In this document: positions 50,606 to 57,811 of the stretch, piece by piece
Layout: each line of letters begins with the position of its first letter
How positions within the stretch are numbered: the stretch's first letter is position 1
NCBI GenBank assembly: GCA_910588845.1
Contig: CAJURU010000005.1
Span: 1 to 64,000, forward strand
Reading direction: 5' to 3'
DNA length: 64,000 nt
Source of the DNA: an uncultured Lachnospiraceae bacterium
GTDB lineage: Bacteria > Bacillota > Clostridia > Lachnospirales > Lachnospiraceae
Made by a program: the position numbers and the translations under genes
The notes under the pieces: model-generated
Database searches by the model: none
What the model was told of the DNA's origin: nothing
What the model saw: only the letters and a program-made list of their open reading frames with translations

Positions 50606-50884
50606 ATGATGTCGCCCAAGGTATATATGATCGGCTATCTGTGCGTGATAAACATGATGGGGTTTGTTCTGATGGGGTTAGATAAGTGGAAGGCAAAGCA
50701 TAAGAAATGGCGGATTGCCGAGAGGACACTGTTTCTTGTGGGGATTGTTGGCGGCAGCCCTGGGTGCTGGCTGGGAATGTATATATTTCGCCATAAGACG
50801 AAGCATTGGCAGTTTGTGGTGGGGATGCCGGCTATCTTAGTGATACAGGCAGCAGTGATTTTGTTCTTGACATCCAAAATATAA
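50606..50884 (+). CDS. DUF1294 small membrane protein
   Basis: A 92-residue protein with about three hydrophobic segments and the family motif DKWKAKHKKWRIAERTL followed by GGSPGCWLGMYIFRHKTKH. The function of DUF1294 is unknown. An open frame extends upstream, but it lies inside the DUF368 gene; ATG at 50606 has AGGAGAAGAG in place and gives the normal family length. Confidence 0.84.
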   Translation: MMSPKVYMIGYLCVINMMGFVLMGLDKWKAKHKKWRIAERTLFLVGIVGGSPGCWLGMYIFRHKTKHWQFVVGMPAILVIQAAVILFLTSKI

Positions 50885-50988
50885 CAGGCTATTATGGCAT
50901 GAGAAGACGGTTTCGGTCTTGGAGCCAATAAAGTAAATTAGAACTGGAAGGAAGTTCTGATGTAAAAAAGACGAAAAGAGGAAAAGAC

Positions 50989-52227
50989 ATGTATTCATTT
51001 GATGAAGTGAAAAAGACAGATTCCCAGGTGGCAGATGCCATCACGGCGGAAATGGAACGGCAGAACAGCCATATTGAGCTGATTGCATCGGAAAACTGGG
51101 TGAGCAAAGCGGTTATGGCAGCCATGGGAAGTCCCATGACGAACAAATATGCGGAAGGGTACCCGGCAAAAAGGTATTACGGCGGCTGTGAGTGCGTGGA
51201 TATTGTGGAGAATCTTGCTATTGAGCGCGCGAAAGAGCTGTTTGGCTGCGAGTACGCGAATGTACAGCCGCACTCTGGCGCACAGGCAAATATGGCAGTG
51301 CAGTTTTGTATGTTGGAGCCAGGCGATACCGTGATGGGTATGAACTTAGACCACGGCGGACATTTGACACATGGAAGTCCTGTGAATTTTTCCGGCACAT
51401 ATTTTAAGATTGTGCCTTACGGCGTAAATGACGAAGGATTTATTGATTACGATAAGGTAAGGGAGATTGCCTTAGACTGCAAGCCTAAGATGATTATCGC
51501 GGGCGCAAGCGCATACGCGAGAACTATTGATTTCAAGCGTTTCCGTGAGATTGCAGATGAGGCTGGCGCATATCTGATGGTGGATATGGCGCATATTGCC
51601 GGACTGGTAGCGGCAGGCCTTCATCCAAGTCCCATCCCCTATGCGCATGTGGTTACAACTACCACGCATAAGACGCTGCGCGGACCGAGAGGCGGTATGA
51701 TTCTTGCCAGCCAGGAGATGGCGGACAAGTTCAACTTTAATAAGGCGGTATTTCCGGGAACACAGGGCGGTCCTTTGATGCATGTGATCGCGGCAAAAGC
51801 AGTTTGCTTTAAGGAAGCGTTGGACGACAGCTTTAAGACATACCAGCAGAATGTGGCAAAGAATGCGCAGGCGTTGGCGAAAGGGCTTATGGACAGGGAT
51901 ATCAAGATTGTTTCCGGCGGAACGGACAACCATCTGATGCTTGTGGATTTGACGCCTTATGACTTGACAGGAAAAGCAGTGGAGAAATTATTAGATTCTG
52001 TGAACATTACCTGTAACAAGAATACGATTCCCAATGACCCGAAATCTCCGTTTGTGACAAGCGGTATTCGTCTTGGAACACCGGCAATCACATCCAGAGG
52101 ATTTACGCAGGAGGATATGGACAAGGTTGCAGAGTGCATTGCCAAGATGATTAAAGAGGGAGAAGCAGCTTCCGAGGAAGTGCGCGGCATGGTCAAAGAG
52201 CTGACAGGTAAATATCCGTTGCTGTAA
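50989..52227 (+). CDS. glyA: Serine hydroxymethyltransferase
   Basis: A 412-residue PLP enzyme that interconverts serine and glycine while charging tetrahydrofolate with a one-carbon unit. IELIASENWVSKAVMAAMGS, YYGGCECVDIVE and VVTTTTHKTLRGPRGGMI (Schiff-base lysine about residue 226) are diagnostic. AGAGGAAAAG precedes the ATG. The 105-base upstream gap carries no riboswitch that I recognise. A hairpin (52252-52284) and a terminator (52300-52327) follow. Confidence 0.97.
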   Translation: MYSFDEVKKTDSQVADAITAEMERQNSHIELIASENWVSKAVMAAMGSPMTNKYAEGYPAKRYYGGCECVDIVENLAIERAKELFGCEYANVQPHSGAQANMAVQFCMLEPGDTVMGMNLDHGGHLTHGSPVNFSGTYFKIVPYGVNDEGFIDYDKVREIALDCKPKMIIAGASAYARTIDFKRFREIADEAGAYLMVDMAHIAGLVAAGLHPSPIPYAHVVTTTTHKTLRGPRGGMILASQEMADKFNFNKAVFPGTQGGPLMHVIAAKAVCFKEALDDSFKTYQQNVAKNAQALAKGLMDRDIKIVSGGTDNHLMLVDLTPYDLTGKAVEKLLDSVNITCNKNTIPNDPKSPFVTSGIRLGTPAITSRGFTQEDMDKVAECIAKMIKEGEAASEEVRGMVKELTGKYPLL

Positions 52228-52251
52228 AATAGAAATGTATATTTTTGCGAG

Positions 52252-52327
52252 GCTTATCTGCTCTTCGTAAAAGAGGAGATAAGCTCCGGCGAGGGAGCGA
52301 AACCCCCGTTGCTTGCAGCGGGGGTTT
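52252..52327. terminator. Hairpin plus terminator after glyA
   Basis: A first hairpin is made of GCTTATCT (52252-52259) and AGATAAGC (52277-52284). The terminator stem AAACCCCCG (52300-52308) with CGGGGGTTT (52319-52327) lies between convergent genes and could act in both directions. Confidence 0.7.
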
Positions 52328-52712
52328 AATCAATAACATTTATCAAATCTTTATAGCCAGATTTTTTGATAAGCTGTTTTAAGCCGTCAAGAACTTCCTC
52401 ATAAGAATAATTGTGCTGTTTTAAAAAGCTTTCTTCTTTTTCCGATAAATATTGATAAAAGAGCGTGGCGGCAGCCACTTCGTGTTGATTGCGGTAATCA
52501 AGCCTTCCTAACAGGATATTTTCCGCCTCGTTAATTTGTCCCTGGTCAATCATTTCCAATAATCCATTTAAGTCCCGCCCGGACACCTGATAGTGGTTCT
52601 CTCTTTCCAATTCGACAGAGACATATGTTTTTCCTAACAAGAATGAAAATAAAACGCTGATGGCCTCTTTCATGATTCTCATAAGATAATCTTTTTCGTC
52701 TTCAAAATGCAT
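52326..52712 (-). CDS. DUF6483-like helical protein
   Basis: A 128-residue, all-helical cytoplasmic protein. The N-terminus HFEDEKDYLMRIMKEAISVL and the two internal helical repeats (LLEMIDQGQINEAENILLGR and YNYSYEEVLDGL-like) match a small clostridial family that I associate with DUF6483, with TPR-like spacing. The frame extends 12 codons further up, but ATG at 52712 has a perfect AGGAGG. No function is known. It is single and borders the degraded region. Confidence 0.7.
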   Translation of the reverse strand: MHFEDEKDYLMRIMKEAISVLFSFLLGKTYVSVELERENHYQVSGRDLNGLLEMIDQGQINEAENILLGRLDYRNQHEVAAATLFYQYLSEKEESFLKQHNYSYEEVLDGLKQLIKKSGYKDLINVID

Positions 52713-52769
52713 GTGTTTCCTCCTTGTAATATGTTCGAGTTTTCCCATTTTTTATAATAAGTGATATTT

Positions 52770-52922
52770 TAGTACCAAAAGGTCTTGCACAAAAAGTGTC
52801 TGGAAAGCTAGCTTCCCAAGATAATTTTTGTGCATGTTGTTTACATTACGAAGCAATGCAAACCTTTTGAACGAATCATAACTTGTAATTTATGTTAGTG
52901 CGACAGCTTCCTTTTGGCACTA
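52770..52922 (+). mobile_element. MITE-like palindromic element, variant copy
   Basis: A second copy of the element at 34.3 kb. It keeps CAAAAGGTCTTG, the AGCTAGCTTCCCAAGATAATTTTTGTGCA block, AAACCTTTTGAACGAATC and the right end TTATGTTAGTGCGACAG. The left terminus is missing; instead, TAGTACCAAAAGG and CCTTTTGGCACTA form an outer inverted repeat. Non-coding. Confidence 0.7.
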
Positions 52923-53056
52923 TAAATTTACAAAATGGGGAAACTTAAATGTAATATAGTGTTGTTATGGTGTTCAAGTTATAGTATCATATTGTATATT
53001 GATTATTATAAGGGATGCTTATTTCAATTACAATAGGAAATAAGGAGGAAAGAAGA

Positions 53057-53299
53057 ATAAAGAAGGGAAAGAAATTGTTGGCATTGTTACTGGCGTTAGC
53101 GGTAATGATGGCAGGCGCGCCGTATGGCATGGAGGTTCAGGCGGAGGAGTATTTTGGGGATTATGAGTATGAGGTCAATGCGGATGGGAAAAGTGTGACG
53201 ATTACCGATTACAACGGCAGGGCGAGCACCAGCGATCTTGTAATTCCCCCTGTGATTGATGGAAAGAACGTGACAGCTATCGGGCACGGCACATTATAG
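53057..53299 (+). pseudogene. Remnant of a BspA-type leucine-rich-repeat surface protein, start codon lost
   Basis: AAGGAGG (53042-53048) is perfectly placed, but the expected ATG is ATA at 53057. From there IKKGKKLLALLLALAV and ending EVQAEE is a normal signal peptide. It is followed by the first repeat of an LRR_5/BspA protein (VTITDYNGRAS, LVIPPVIDGKNVTAIG). The frame then stops at 53299, where a full protein would continue for hundreds of residues. An ATG at 53015 could still start the frame but has no binding site. The gene is therefore both start-less and cut short. Confidence 0.75.
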
Positions 53300-53312
53300 T
53301 AATGCGCTTTTT

Positions 53313-53531
53313 GTGCAGTATGTAAATGAAGTCGTATTTTTAAATACAGTGTTCTTTCTGATTCGCGATGATATGGATAAGGAGTACAGAAGCAATTTTC
53401 AGACGAAATATTCCAATGTACGCCAATTTGTACAAATGCTGCGGGAACAGAATATGTTGGAGAAACTGAAATTTGTGTATAAAGAGGATTATTTTTCTGT
53501 AGAGTTGCCGATATTGAGTGATACCAGATAA
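53313..53531 (+). pseudogene. 3' fragment of an unidentified gene fused behind the LRR remnant
   Basis: A 72-codon frame (GTG at 53313, no binding site) reads VNEVVFLNTVFFLIRDDMDK and continues as a charged helical sequence to VELPILSDTR. In the same frame the reading continues upstream into the LRR remnant region, with no start. It looks like the C-terminal end of a protein, attached to the LRR remnant by a deletion or recombination around 53285-53300. I do not recognise the family. Confidence 0.45.
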
Positions 53532-53559
53532 GGATAAATTTCAGATTGAAAAAAGAATA

Positions 53560-53588
53560 TTGAAATAAGTTTTTGCATATGCTATAAT
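53560..53588 (+). promoter_or_regulatory. Promoter of a small antisense-type RNA
   Basis: TTGAAA (53560-53565) and a perfect TATAAT (53583-53588) are 17 bases apart. No ORF with a binding site follows before the terminator at 53633, so the product should be a short RNA. Confidence 0.82.
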
Positions 53589-53594
53589 GCCAAT

Positions 53595-53682
53595 AGGCAA
53601 AAAGAAATCACAAGTCCATGCGGACAAAAAGCGAATCCCCAAACCGTGTTGCAGCACAGTTTGGGGATTCTTCTTTTCTTTT
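53595..53682 (+). ncRNA. Candidate antitoxin RNA of an Fst/par-type locus
   Basis: The transcript predicted from the promoter at 53560 would be about 85 bases and ends in a strong terminator. Bases 53599-53613 (AAAAAGAAATCACAA) and then TCCATGC are repeated, with one base inserted, at 53783-53806 on the same strand. That second copy covers the start codon and codons 2-8 of the minus-strand peptide gene. The RNA is therefore complementary to the translation start of the peptide mRNA and also shares the terminator stem with it. This is the design of RNA II of the par locus of plasmid pAD1. Transcription itself is not proven. Confidence 0.72.
53633..53682. terminator. Shared bidirectional terminator
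   Basis: GAATCCCCAAAC (53633-53644) pairs with GTTTGGGGATTC (53659-53670), a perfect 12-bp stem. The plus strand continues TTCTTTTCTTTT and the minus strand continues GCTTTTTGTCC, so both converging transcripts can end here. Confidence 0.9.
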
Positions 53683-53705
53683 ATAGTGGCAAAGTACCCA
53701 CTAGG

Positions 53706-53804
53706 TTAGTTGTTGCTCTTATCGTCACTGTCTAACCGTTTGATGATGTAGTGGCAGGCTACACCAGCCAAAACAGCAACTAAAAAAGAAATCACAACTT
53801 CCAT
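53706..53804 (-). CDS. Fst-like small hydrophobic peptide, candidate type I toxin
   Basis: A 32-residue peptide. It starts MEVVISFLVAVLAGVA, a single membrane helix, then CHYIIKRLDSDDKSNN, a charged tail. Fst of pAD1 has the same plan: a short hydrophobic helix followed by an I-I-x-R-x-L-D-acidic tail ending in Lys or Arg. GGAGGAGG lies six bases or so before the ATG. A -10 box with TGN extension lies at 53850-53855, so the mRNA would run from near 53843 to the shared terminator, about 210 bases. Such peptides damage membranes when not repressed. The gene is below usual annotation cut-offs. Homology to Fst is by layout and pattern, not proven. Confidence 0.78.
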   Translation of the reverse strand: MEVVISFLVAVLAGVACHYIIKRLDSDDKSNN

Positions 53805-53849
53805 GCAAACACCTCCTCCCTGTTGTGGGTGTCGGTGAGCAACACATAA

Positions 53850-53877
53850 ATTGTATCATATTATTCGATAATTTTCT
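53850..53877 (-). promoter_or_regulatory. Promoter of the Fst-like peptide gene
   Basis: On the minus strand, TACAAT (53855-53850) is preceded by TG at the extended -10 position; a weak -35, TAGAAA, lies 17 bases further up. Confidence 0.55.
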
Positions 53878-53880
53878 ACT

Positions 53881-54013
53881 TTTATCTCAAAGATTTGTTC
53901 TGAGGATTGTGGCTATAGCAATCCGATGCTCACTATCTCTATGGACACTGTGATAAAGTGGCTTCCCGGGGAGTTAATTTTCTTAATTTATACCTTTACC
54001 TTCCGAAAGAAAC
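53881..54013 (+). other. Intergenic stretch before the DUF2971 pair
   Basis: I see no gene here. A small hairpin, GGATTG with CAATCC (53904-53924), is present. The sequence lies upstream of the divergent Fst-like promoter and the fragment at 54014. Confidence 0.4.
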
Positions 54014-54370
54014 TTGTTTCTGTCCTTATCTGGTTTCATTCTTGTCAGACAGTTATATAATAGAATATTTGTCGATGCTATGGATCAATGGTATACCGAT
54101 GAACAGGTGGTTTTTCTGGTGGATTTTGACTTGAAAGGGGATGGTTCCACCAACTTTGATAACAGGATTAATGTGCTCTATGTGAAGGATAAAGAAAGGC
54201 AGGGGGCGGGCAATGAAAGGTTTTGGTTCTATACCATGGGGGATGTAGACGTGAAAAGTATTTTGATGGCGCAGTTTAAAGGCCATGTGATAGATGTCGA
54301 TTTTGATTCTTTGCATATGCAGCTTGAGTGGGATATGGAACAGATCCGGGAAATGGTGGGGGATAAATGA
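54014..54370 (+). CDS. Hypothetical protein, probably lacking its N-terminus
   Basis: A 118-codon frame starting at a TTG without a binding site. The convincing part is from about residue 20: DAMDQWYTDEQVVFLVDFDL, then NRINVLYVKDKERQG and FDSLHMQLEWDMEQIREMVGDK. It resembles the C-terminal part of a phage- or island-type accessory protein with no family that I can name. The stop overlaps the ATG of the DUF2971-like gene (ATGA), so the two were once translated together. The 5' part was probably lost, as with other genes in this patch. Confidence 0.5.
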   Translation: MFLSLSGFILVRQLYNRIFVDAMDQWYTDEQVVFLVDFDLKGDGSTNFDNRINVLYVKDKERQGAGNERFWFYTMGDVDVKSILMAQFKGHVIDVDFDSLHMQLEWDMEQIREMVGDK

Positions 54371-54972
54371 GTTTATATTATTACACAACAACAGAAACCG
54401 TGAGTTTTATTTAAAAAAAGGGAGATATATTTGCCACGAATATAAGTTATCTGAATGATTCAGAGGAGTATATCAACGGTTTGAAGGAATTGAGGGAGCT
54501 TTTTTGCGGGGATACAGCGGGAAAGTATGCCCAAAGCGCCCAAAAACATCTGCCGGGGGAGGATGTATACAGGGTTGCCTTGAAAGAAGCTCATGATATT
54601 TATTCGATTTCTTTCTCGCAGGAGAAGGATCTTTTGAGCCAGTGGTACATGTACGCGAAAGAGTCCGGCGTAAGGCTGAAAATGAATATAGCGGATGACG
54701 ATGAGCTGGAAGTTAAAGTATATGGAAAAGAAGAAGAGAAAGAACCCAATCTTCATTTGTGGAGTAAATGTAAGAAGGTACATTATTATACCCGAATTGG
54801 GATGGAGGAAGATGAGTATGTAAGGGAATCACAAGAGATCCTAAAGGGGATTAAACAATATGTGAAAGAGAAATCAATGGATGATCTGGACGCCTATATT
54901 TCCGCGATCTGGAGCGGCTATGCGCCATATATTAAGAATTATGAATTTTGTGGAGCATACGGATGGGATTAA
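54367..54972 (+). pseudogene. DUF2971-like gene interrupted by an in-frame TAA
   Basis: ATG at 54367 gives MSLYYYTTTETVSFI and then TAA at 54412-54414, where a leucine codon (TTA) would restore the frame. The same frame continues directly as KKGDIFATNISYLNDSEEYI and on through FSQEKDLLSQWYMYAKESGV to a stop at 54972. The pattern YYYTT..., FATNISYLNDSEE and SFSQEKDLLSQW is typical of DUF2971, an accessory family often linked to defence or phage islands. A single T-to-A change explains the break. The 3' end also looks short for the family (usually about 280 residues; 201 codons here). Confidence 0.76.
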
Positions 54973-55096
54973 GGTTGCAGCCATTGACGAGGAAAAGAGC
55001 ATAGGCGCATTTAAGAAATTATTAAGAAAATTTGTTAGCAATCGTAAAGGTTTTGTGATAAGATGGTTACTAATGATGGGGGAAACCGTCTGAATG

Positions 55097-55150
55097 AAGC
55101 AGGCTAGGAAGCGGGGAATGACAGATGTTTCCTATTTAAACCGCCTGCTT
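55097..55150 (+). promoter_or_regulatory. Long hairpin in the leader of the exporter operon
   Basis: AAGCAGGC (55097-55104) pairs with GCCTGCTT (55143-55150), and TAGGAA (55105-55110) with TTCCTA (55129-55134) inside it. There is no U-tract. It lies 31 bases before the first adaptor gene and could be a leader structure or an operator-like inverted repeat. Confidence 0.5.
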
Positions 55151-55181
55151 GTGCCGGGAAGTGCGCAGAATGGAGGTAGGA

Positions 55182-57038
55182 ATGAGTAAGAAGAAAATAG
55201 GTATTATCATCGCTGTGGTTGTAATCATCGCAGCGGCAGCCGGCGGGGCGGCGTGGTATTTCCTGAATGGAAACTTAGGAGTTGGCAATAGTGCAGATAA
55301 AGTATATGTAGAAAAGGTATCTACGTTAAATGCAGCGAAGTCAGGAGTGCAGAACCGGTATTCGGGCGTTGTGGAAGCTCAGGAAAGTTGGAAAGTAAAT
55401 AAGGACGCGGAGCGCGAGATCAAAGAGGTTTTTGTAGAACAGGGCGATATGGTAGAAGAAGGCGATCCGCTGTTTGAATATAATATGGATGACGTTCAGT
55501 CAGAATTGTCGCAGGCACAGCTGGAATTAGAGGGGATGGAGAATGAGATTACTGATTTCAGATCTCAGATTTCCCAACTTACCAAAGAGCGAAATGCCGC
55601 GTCGTCCGATGAGAAATTTCAGTATACGGCAGAGATTCAGGAAAAAGAGAACAGTATTAAGCAGACAGAATATAACATCGAGAGTAAGAAAGCAGAGATG
55701 GAAAAGAAGCAGCAGAGTATTGACAATGCTGTGGTGACGAGCAAAATTGCAGGGGTAGTTAAATCCATCAATGAGTCTGGCAGCAGTGATTATGCCTCAG
55801 AGGAAGATTCCGCTTATATGACAGTGCTTGCTGTTGGGGATTTTCGGGTAAAAGGGACTGTCAGCGAGAGTAATGTGCAGATGTTGTCTGAGGAGCAGCA
55901 GGTGATTCTCCGCTCCCGCATAGATGAAGATCAGACCTGGACAGGGACGATCAGTAAGATTGATACTCAGAATGAGACGAGCGATGACAATAATGATATG
56001 ATGATGTATGATTCGGGTTCCACTGCTGAAAAGGCAACGAAATACCCGTTCTATATCACGCTTGATTCCACGGACGGCTTGATGATGGGGCAGCATTTAT
56101 TTATTGAATTGGATGAGGGACAGACAGAGGAGAAAGAGGGAATCTGGCTGTTTGAAGGATATATTGTCAGGGAAGATGCAAATGCAGAAGGTATGGGTGG
56201 CTCAGAGTCCGGGGATGCTGCCTTAGATTTGGGCGCGGGAAATATGGCTGAAGGTTTTGACGTCGGTTCGGCGGATATGGCAGATGCGGAAAACGCACTT
56301 GCTGATATCAGTGCGGGAGATGAAACGCAAGATACCGGCATGGAAGGTGCAGAAGATGGAATCGAAGATGCCGACATGGAAGATGGAGCCGAAGATGCTG
56401 ACATGGAAAATGGAACCGAAGATGCTGACATGGAAAATGGAACCGAAGATGTTGACATGGAAGACGGCGAAGACGATGCAGACGCTTCCTCCGCTGAGGG
56501 GCAGTCAGCTTATGTCTGGGCTGTAAACGGCAGAAATAAGCTGGAGAAACGCCCGGTAAAATTGGGCGAGTACGATGAAGCTATGGGAGCCTATGAAATT
56601 TTATCAGGGCTTACGGAAGATGATTATATTGCTTTCCCGATGGAGGGGTTGTATGAAGGTGTGACTGCGGTGACAGACGTAGAGGAGGTAGATTATACTT
56701 CCCCACTGTACAATCAAGGAGAAGAAGGAGAAATGTCTGAGGACGGAGAAGCTTCGGATGATGGAGGAATGCTTGGCGTCGACGGAATGGTAAATGACGG
56801 TGGAGAGATGATGGATGGCGAGAGCCTGGACAGCGACACATCAGAAGATGAAGGTACTGCGGAAGATGAAGGCCTGGAGGATGAAAGTCTGGATGGTGAT
56901 ACGTCAGATGAAGATACGTCGGGTGATGAGGACACGTCGGATGATGATAACTCAGACGGCGGGCCGTCAATGTCGGATGGTTTGATGAAGGATGGGCAAG
57001 GTGGTACAGATTTAGGTGGATTTGAGACTCTGCAATAG
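55182..57038 (+). CDS. MacA/HlyD-type efflux adaptor with acidic repeats
   Basis: A 618-residue membrane-anchored adaptor of an ABC exporter. Residues 6-27 are the anchor. A lipoyl-like half (KEVFVEQGDMVEEGDPLFEY), a coiled-coil hairpin (about 110-180), the second lipoyl half and a beta-barrel domain (TVSESNVQMLSEEQQVILRS) follow in the usual order. Between barrel and the membrane-proximal domain there is a long acidic insert including four 9-residue repeats of EDADMENGT type. The last 90 residues are Asp/Glu/Ser/Gly-rich and disordered. Both are unusual for MacA. ATG at 55182 has GGAGGTAGG. First gene of an adaptor-ATPase-adaptor-permease operon. Confidence 0.85.
   Translation: MSKKKIGIIIAVVVIIAAAAGGAAWYFLNGNLGVGNSADKVYVEKVSTLNAAKSGVQNRYSGVVEAQESWKVNKDAEREIKEVFVEQGDMVEEGDPLFEYNMDDVQSELSQAQLELEGMENEITDFRSQISQLTKERNAASSDEKFQYTAEIQEKENSIKQTEYNIESKKAEMEKKQQSIDNAVVTSKIAGVVKSINESGSSDYASEEDSAYMTVLAVGDFRVKGTVSESNVQMLSEEQQVILRSRIDEDQTWTGTISKIDTQNETSDDNNDMMMYDSGSTAEKATKYPFYITLDSTDGLMMGQHLFIELDEGQTEEKEGIWLFEGYIVREDANAEGMGGSESGDAALDLGAGNMAEGFDVGSADMADAENALADISAGDETQDTGMEGAEDGIEDADMEDGAEDADMENGTEDADMENGTEDVDMEDGEDDADASSAEGQSAYVWAVNGRNKLEKRPVKLGEYDEAMGAYEILSGLTEDDYIAFPMEGLYEGVTAVTDVEEVDYTSPLYNQGEEGEMSEDGEASDDGGMLGVDGMVNDGGEMMDGESLDSDTSEDEGTAEDEGLEDESLDGDTSDEDTSGDEDTSDDDNSDGGPSMSDGLMKDGQGGTDLGGFETLQ
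56364..56471 (+). repeat. Four tandem 27-bp repeats within the adaptor gene
   Basis: Units begin at 56364, 56391, 56418 and 56445; the second and third are identical. Each encodes nine residues, E-D-A-D-M-E-(N/D)-G-(T/A). Copy number is likely to vary between strains. Confidence 0.88.
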
Positions 57039-57058
57039 GAACCGGAGGGATGACAAGA

Positions 57059-57811
57059 ATGATATTGGATTTGCAGAATATATACAAAGATTATCAGCAG
57101 GATAAGCTGGTGGTTCCGGTGCTGAAAGACGTTTCATTTCAGGTGGAAGAAGGAGAATATGTGGCAATTATGGGGCCTTCCGGCTCAGGCAAGACGACTC
57201 TGATGAATATTATTGGATGTCTGGACCGCCCGACTTCAGGGAATTATCAGCTTGCCGGAGAAGATGTGCTCAAATGCAAAGACCGGGAGATGTCGGATTT
57301 GAGGCTTAGGAGCATTGGATTTGTATTTCAGAGCTTTCATCTTATGGCAAGACAGACAGCGCTCGACAATGTGGCTCTGCCGCTGAGTTACGCCGGGATT
57401 AAGAAGAAAGAACGCAAGGAACGGGCGGCTCAGGCCCTGGAGCGCGTAGGTCTTGGGGATCGTATGACGTTCAAACCTACGCAATTATCAGGAGGACAGA
57501 AGCAGCGTGTAGCAATTGCGCGTGCTATGGTGAATAATCCCAAACTTCTGCTGGCGGATGAACCAACCGGAGCGTTGGATTCTAAGTCAGGGGAGCAGAT
57601 TATGCAGCTGTTTCAACAGCTTAATAATGAGGGGGTAACCGTTGTGATGATTACCCATGACAGAAATATAGCCTCGAAGGCAAAGCGCGTAATACATATC
57701 ATAGACGGTATGATTACGGAAGAAGAGGGCAAAAAAGCGGAACAAGTTATGCAGGCGTATATAGATGAAGTGGCTGCGGGAGAAGCAGGCAAGGAGGCGG
57801 AGAATGAGTAA
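57059..57811 (+). CDS. MacB-type ABC transporter ATP-binding protein
   Basis: A 250-residue ATPase of the LolD/MacB class. Walker A GPSGSGKTT, Q-loop FVFQSFHLM, signature LSGGQKQRVAIARAM, Walker B LLLADEPTGALD and H-loop MITHD are all intact. The C-terminal tail is slightly extended and acidic. ATG at 57059 is preferred to the ATG at 57050, which lies against the GGAGGG site. It energises the permease at 59443 and overlaps the second adaptor gene by 8 bases. Confidence 0.94.
   Translation: MILDLQNIYKDYQQDKLVVPVLKDVSFQVEEGEYVAIMGPSGSGKTTLMNIIGCLDRPTSGNYQLAGEDVLKCKDREMSDLRLRSIGFVFQSFHLMARQTALDNVALPLSYAGIKKKERKERAAQALERVGLGDRMTFKPTQLSGGQKQRVAIARAMVNNPKLLLADEPTGALDSKSGEQIMQLFQQLNNEGVTVVMITHDRNIASKAKRVIHIIDGMITEEEGKKAEQVMQAYIDEVAAGEAGKEAENE

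Noticed and set aside
50885..50988. Possible riboswitch (glycine, THF or SAM) before glyA
   Set aside because: Only about 100 bases are available and none of the conserved cores of those classes can be found.
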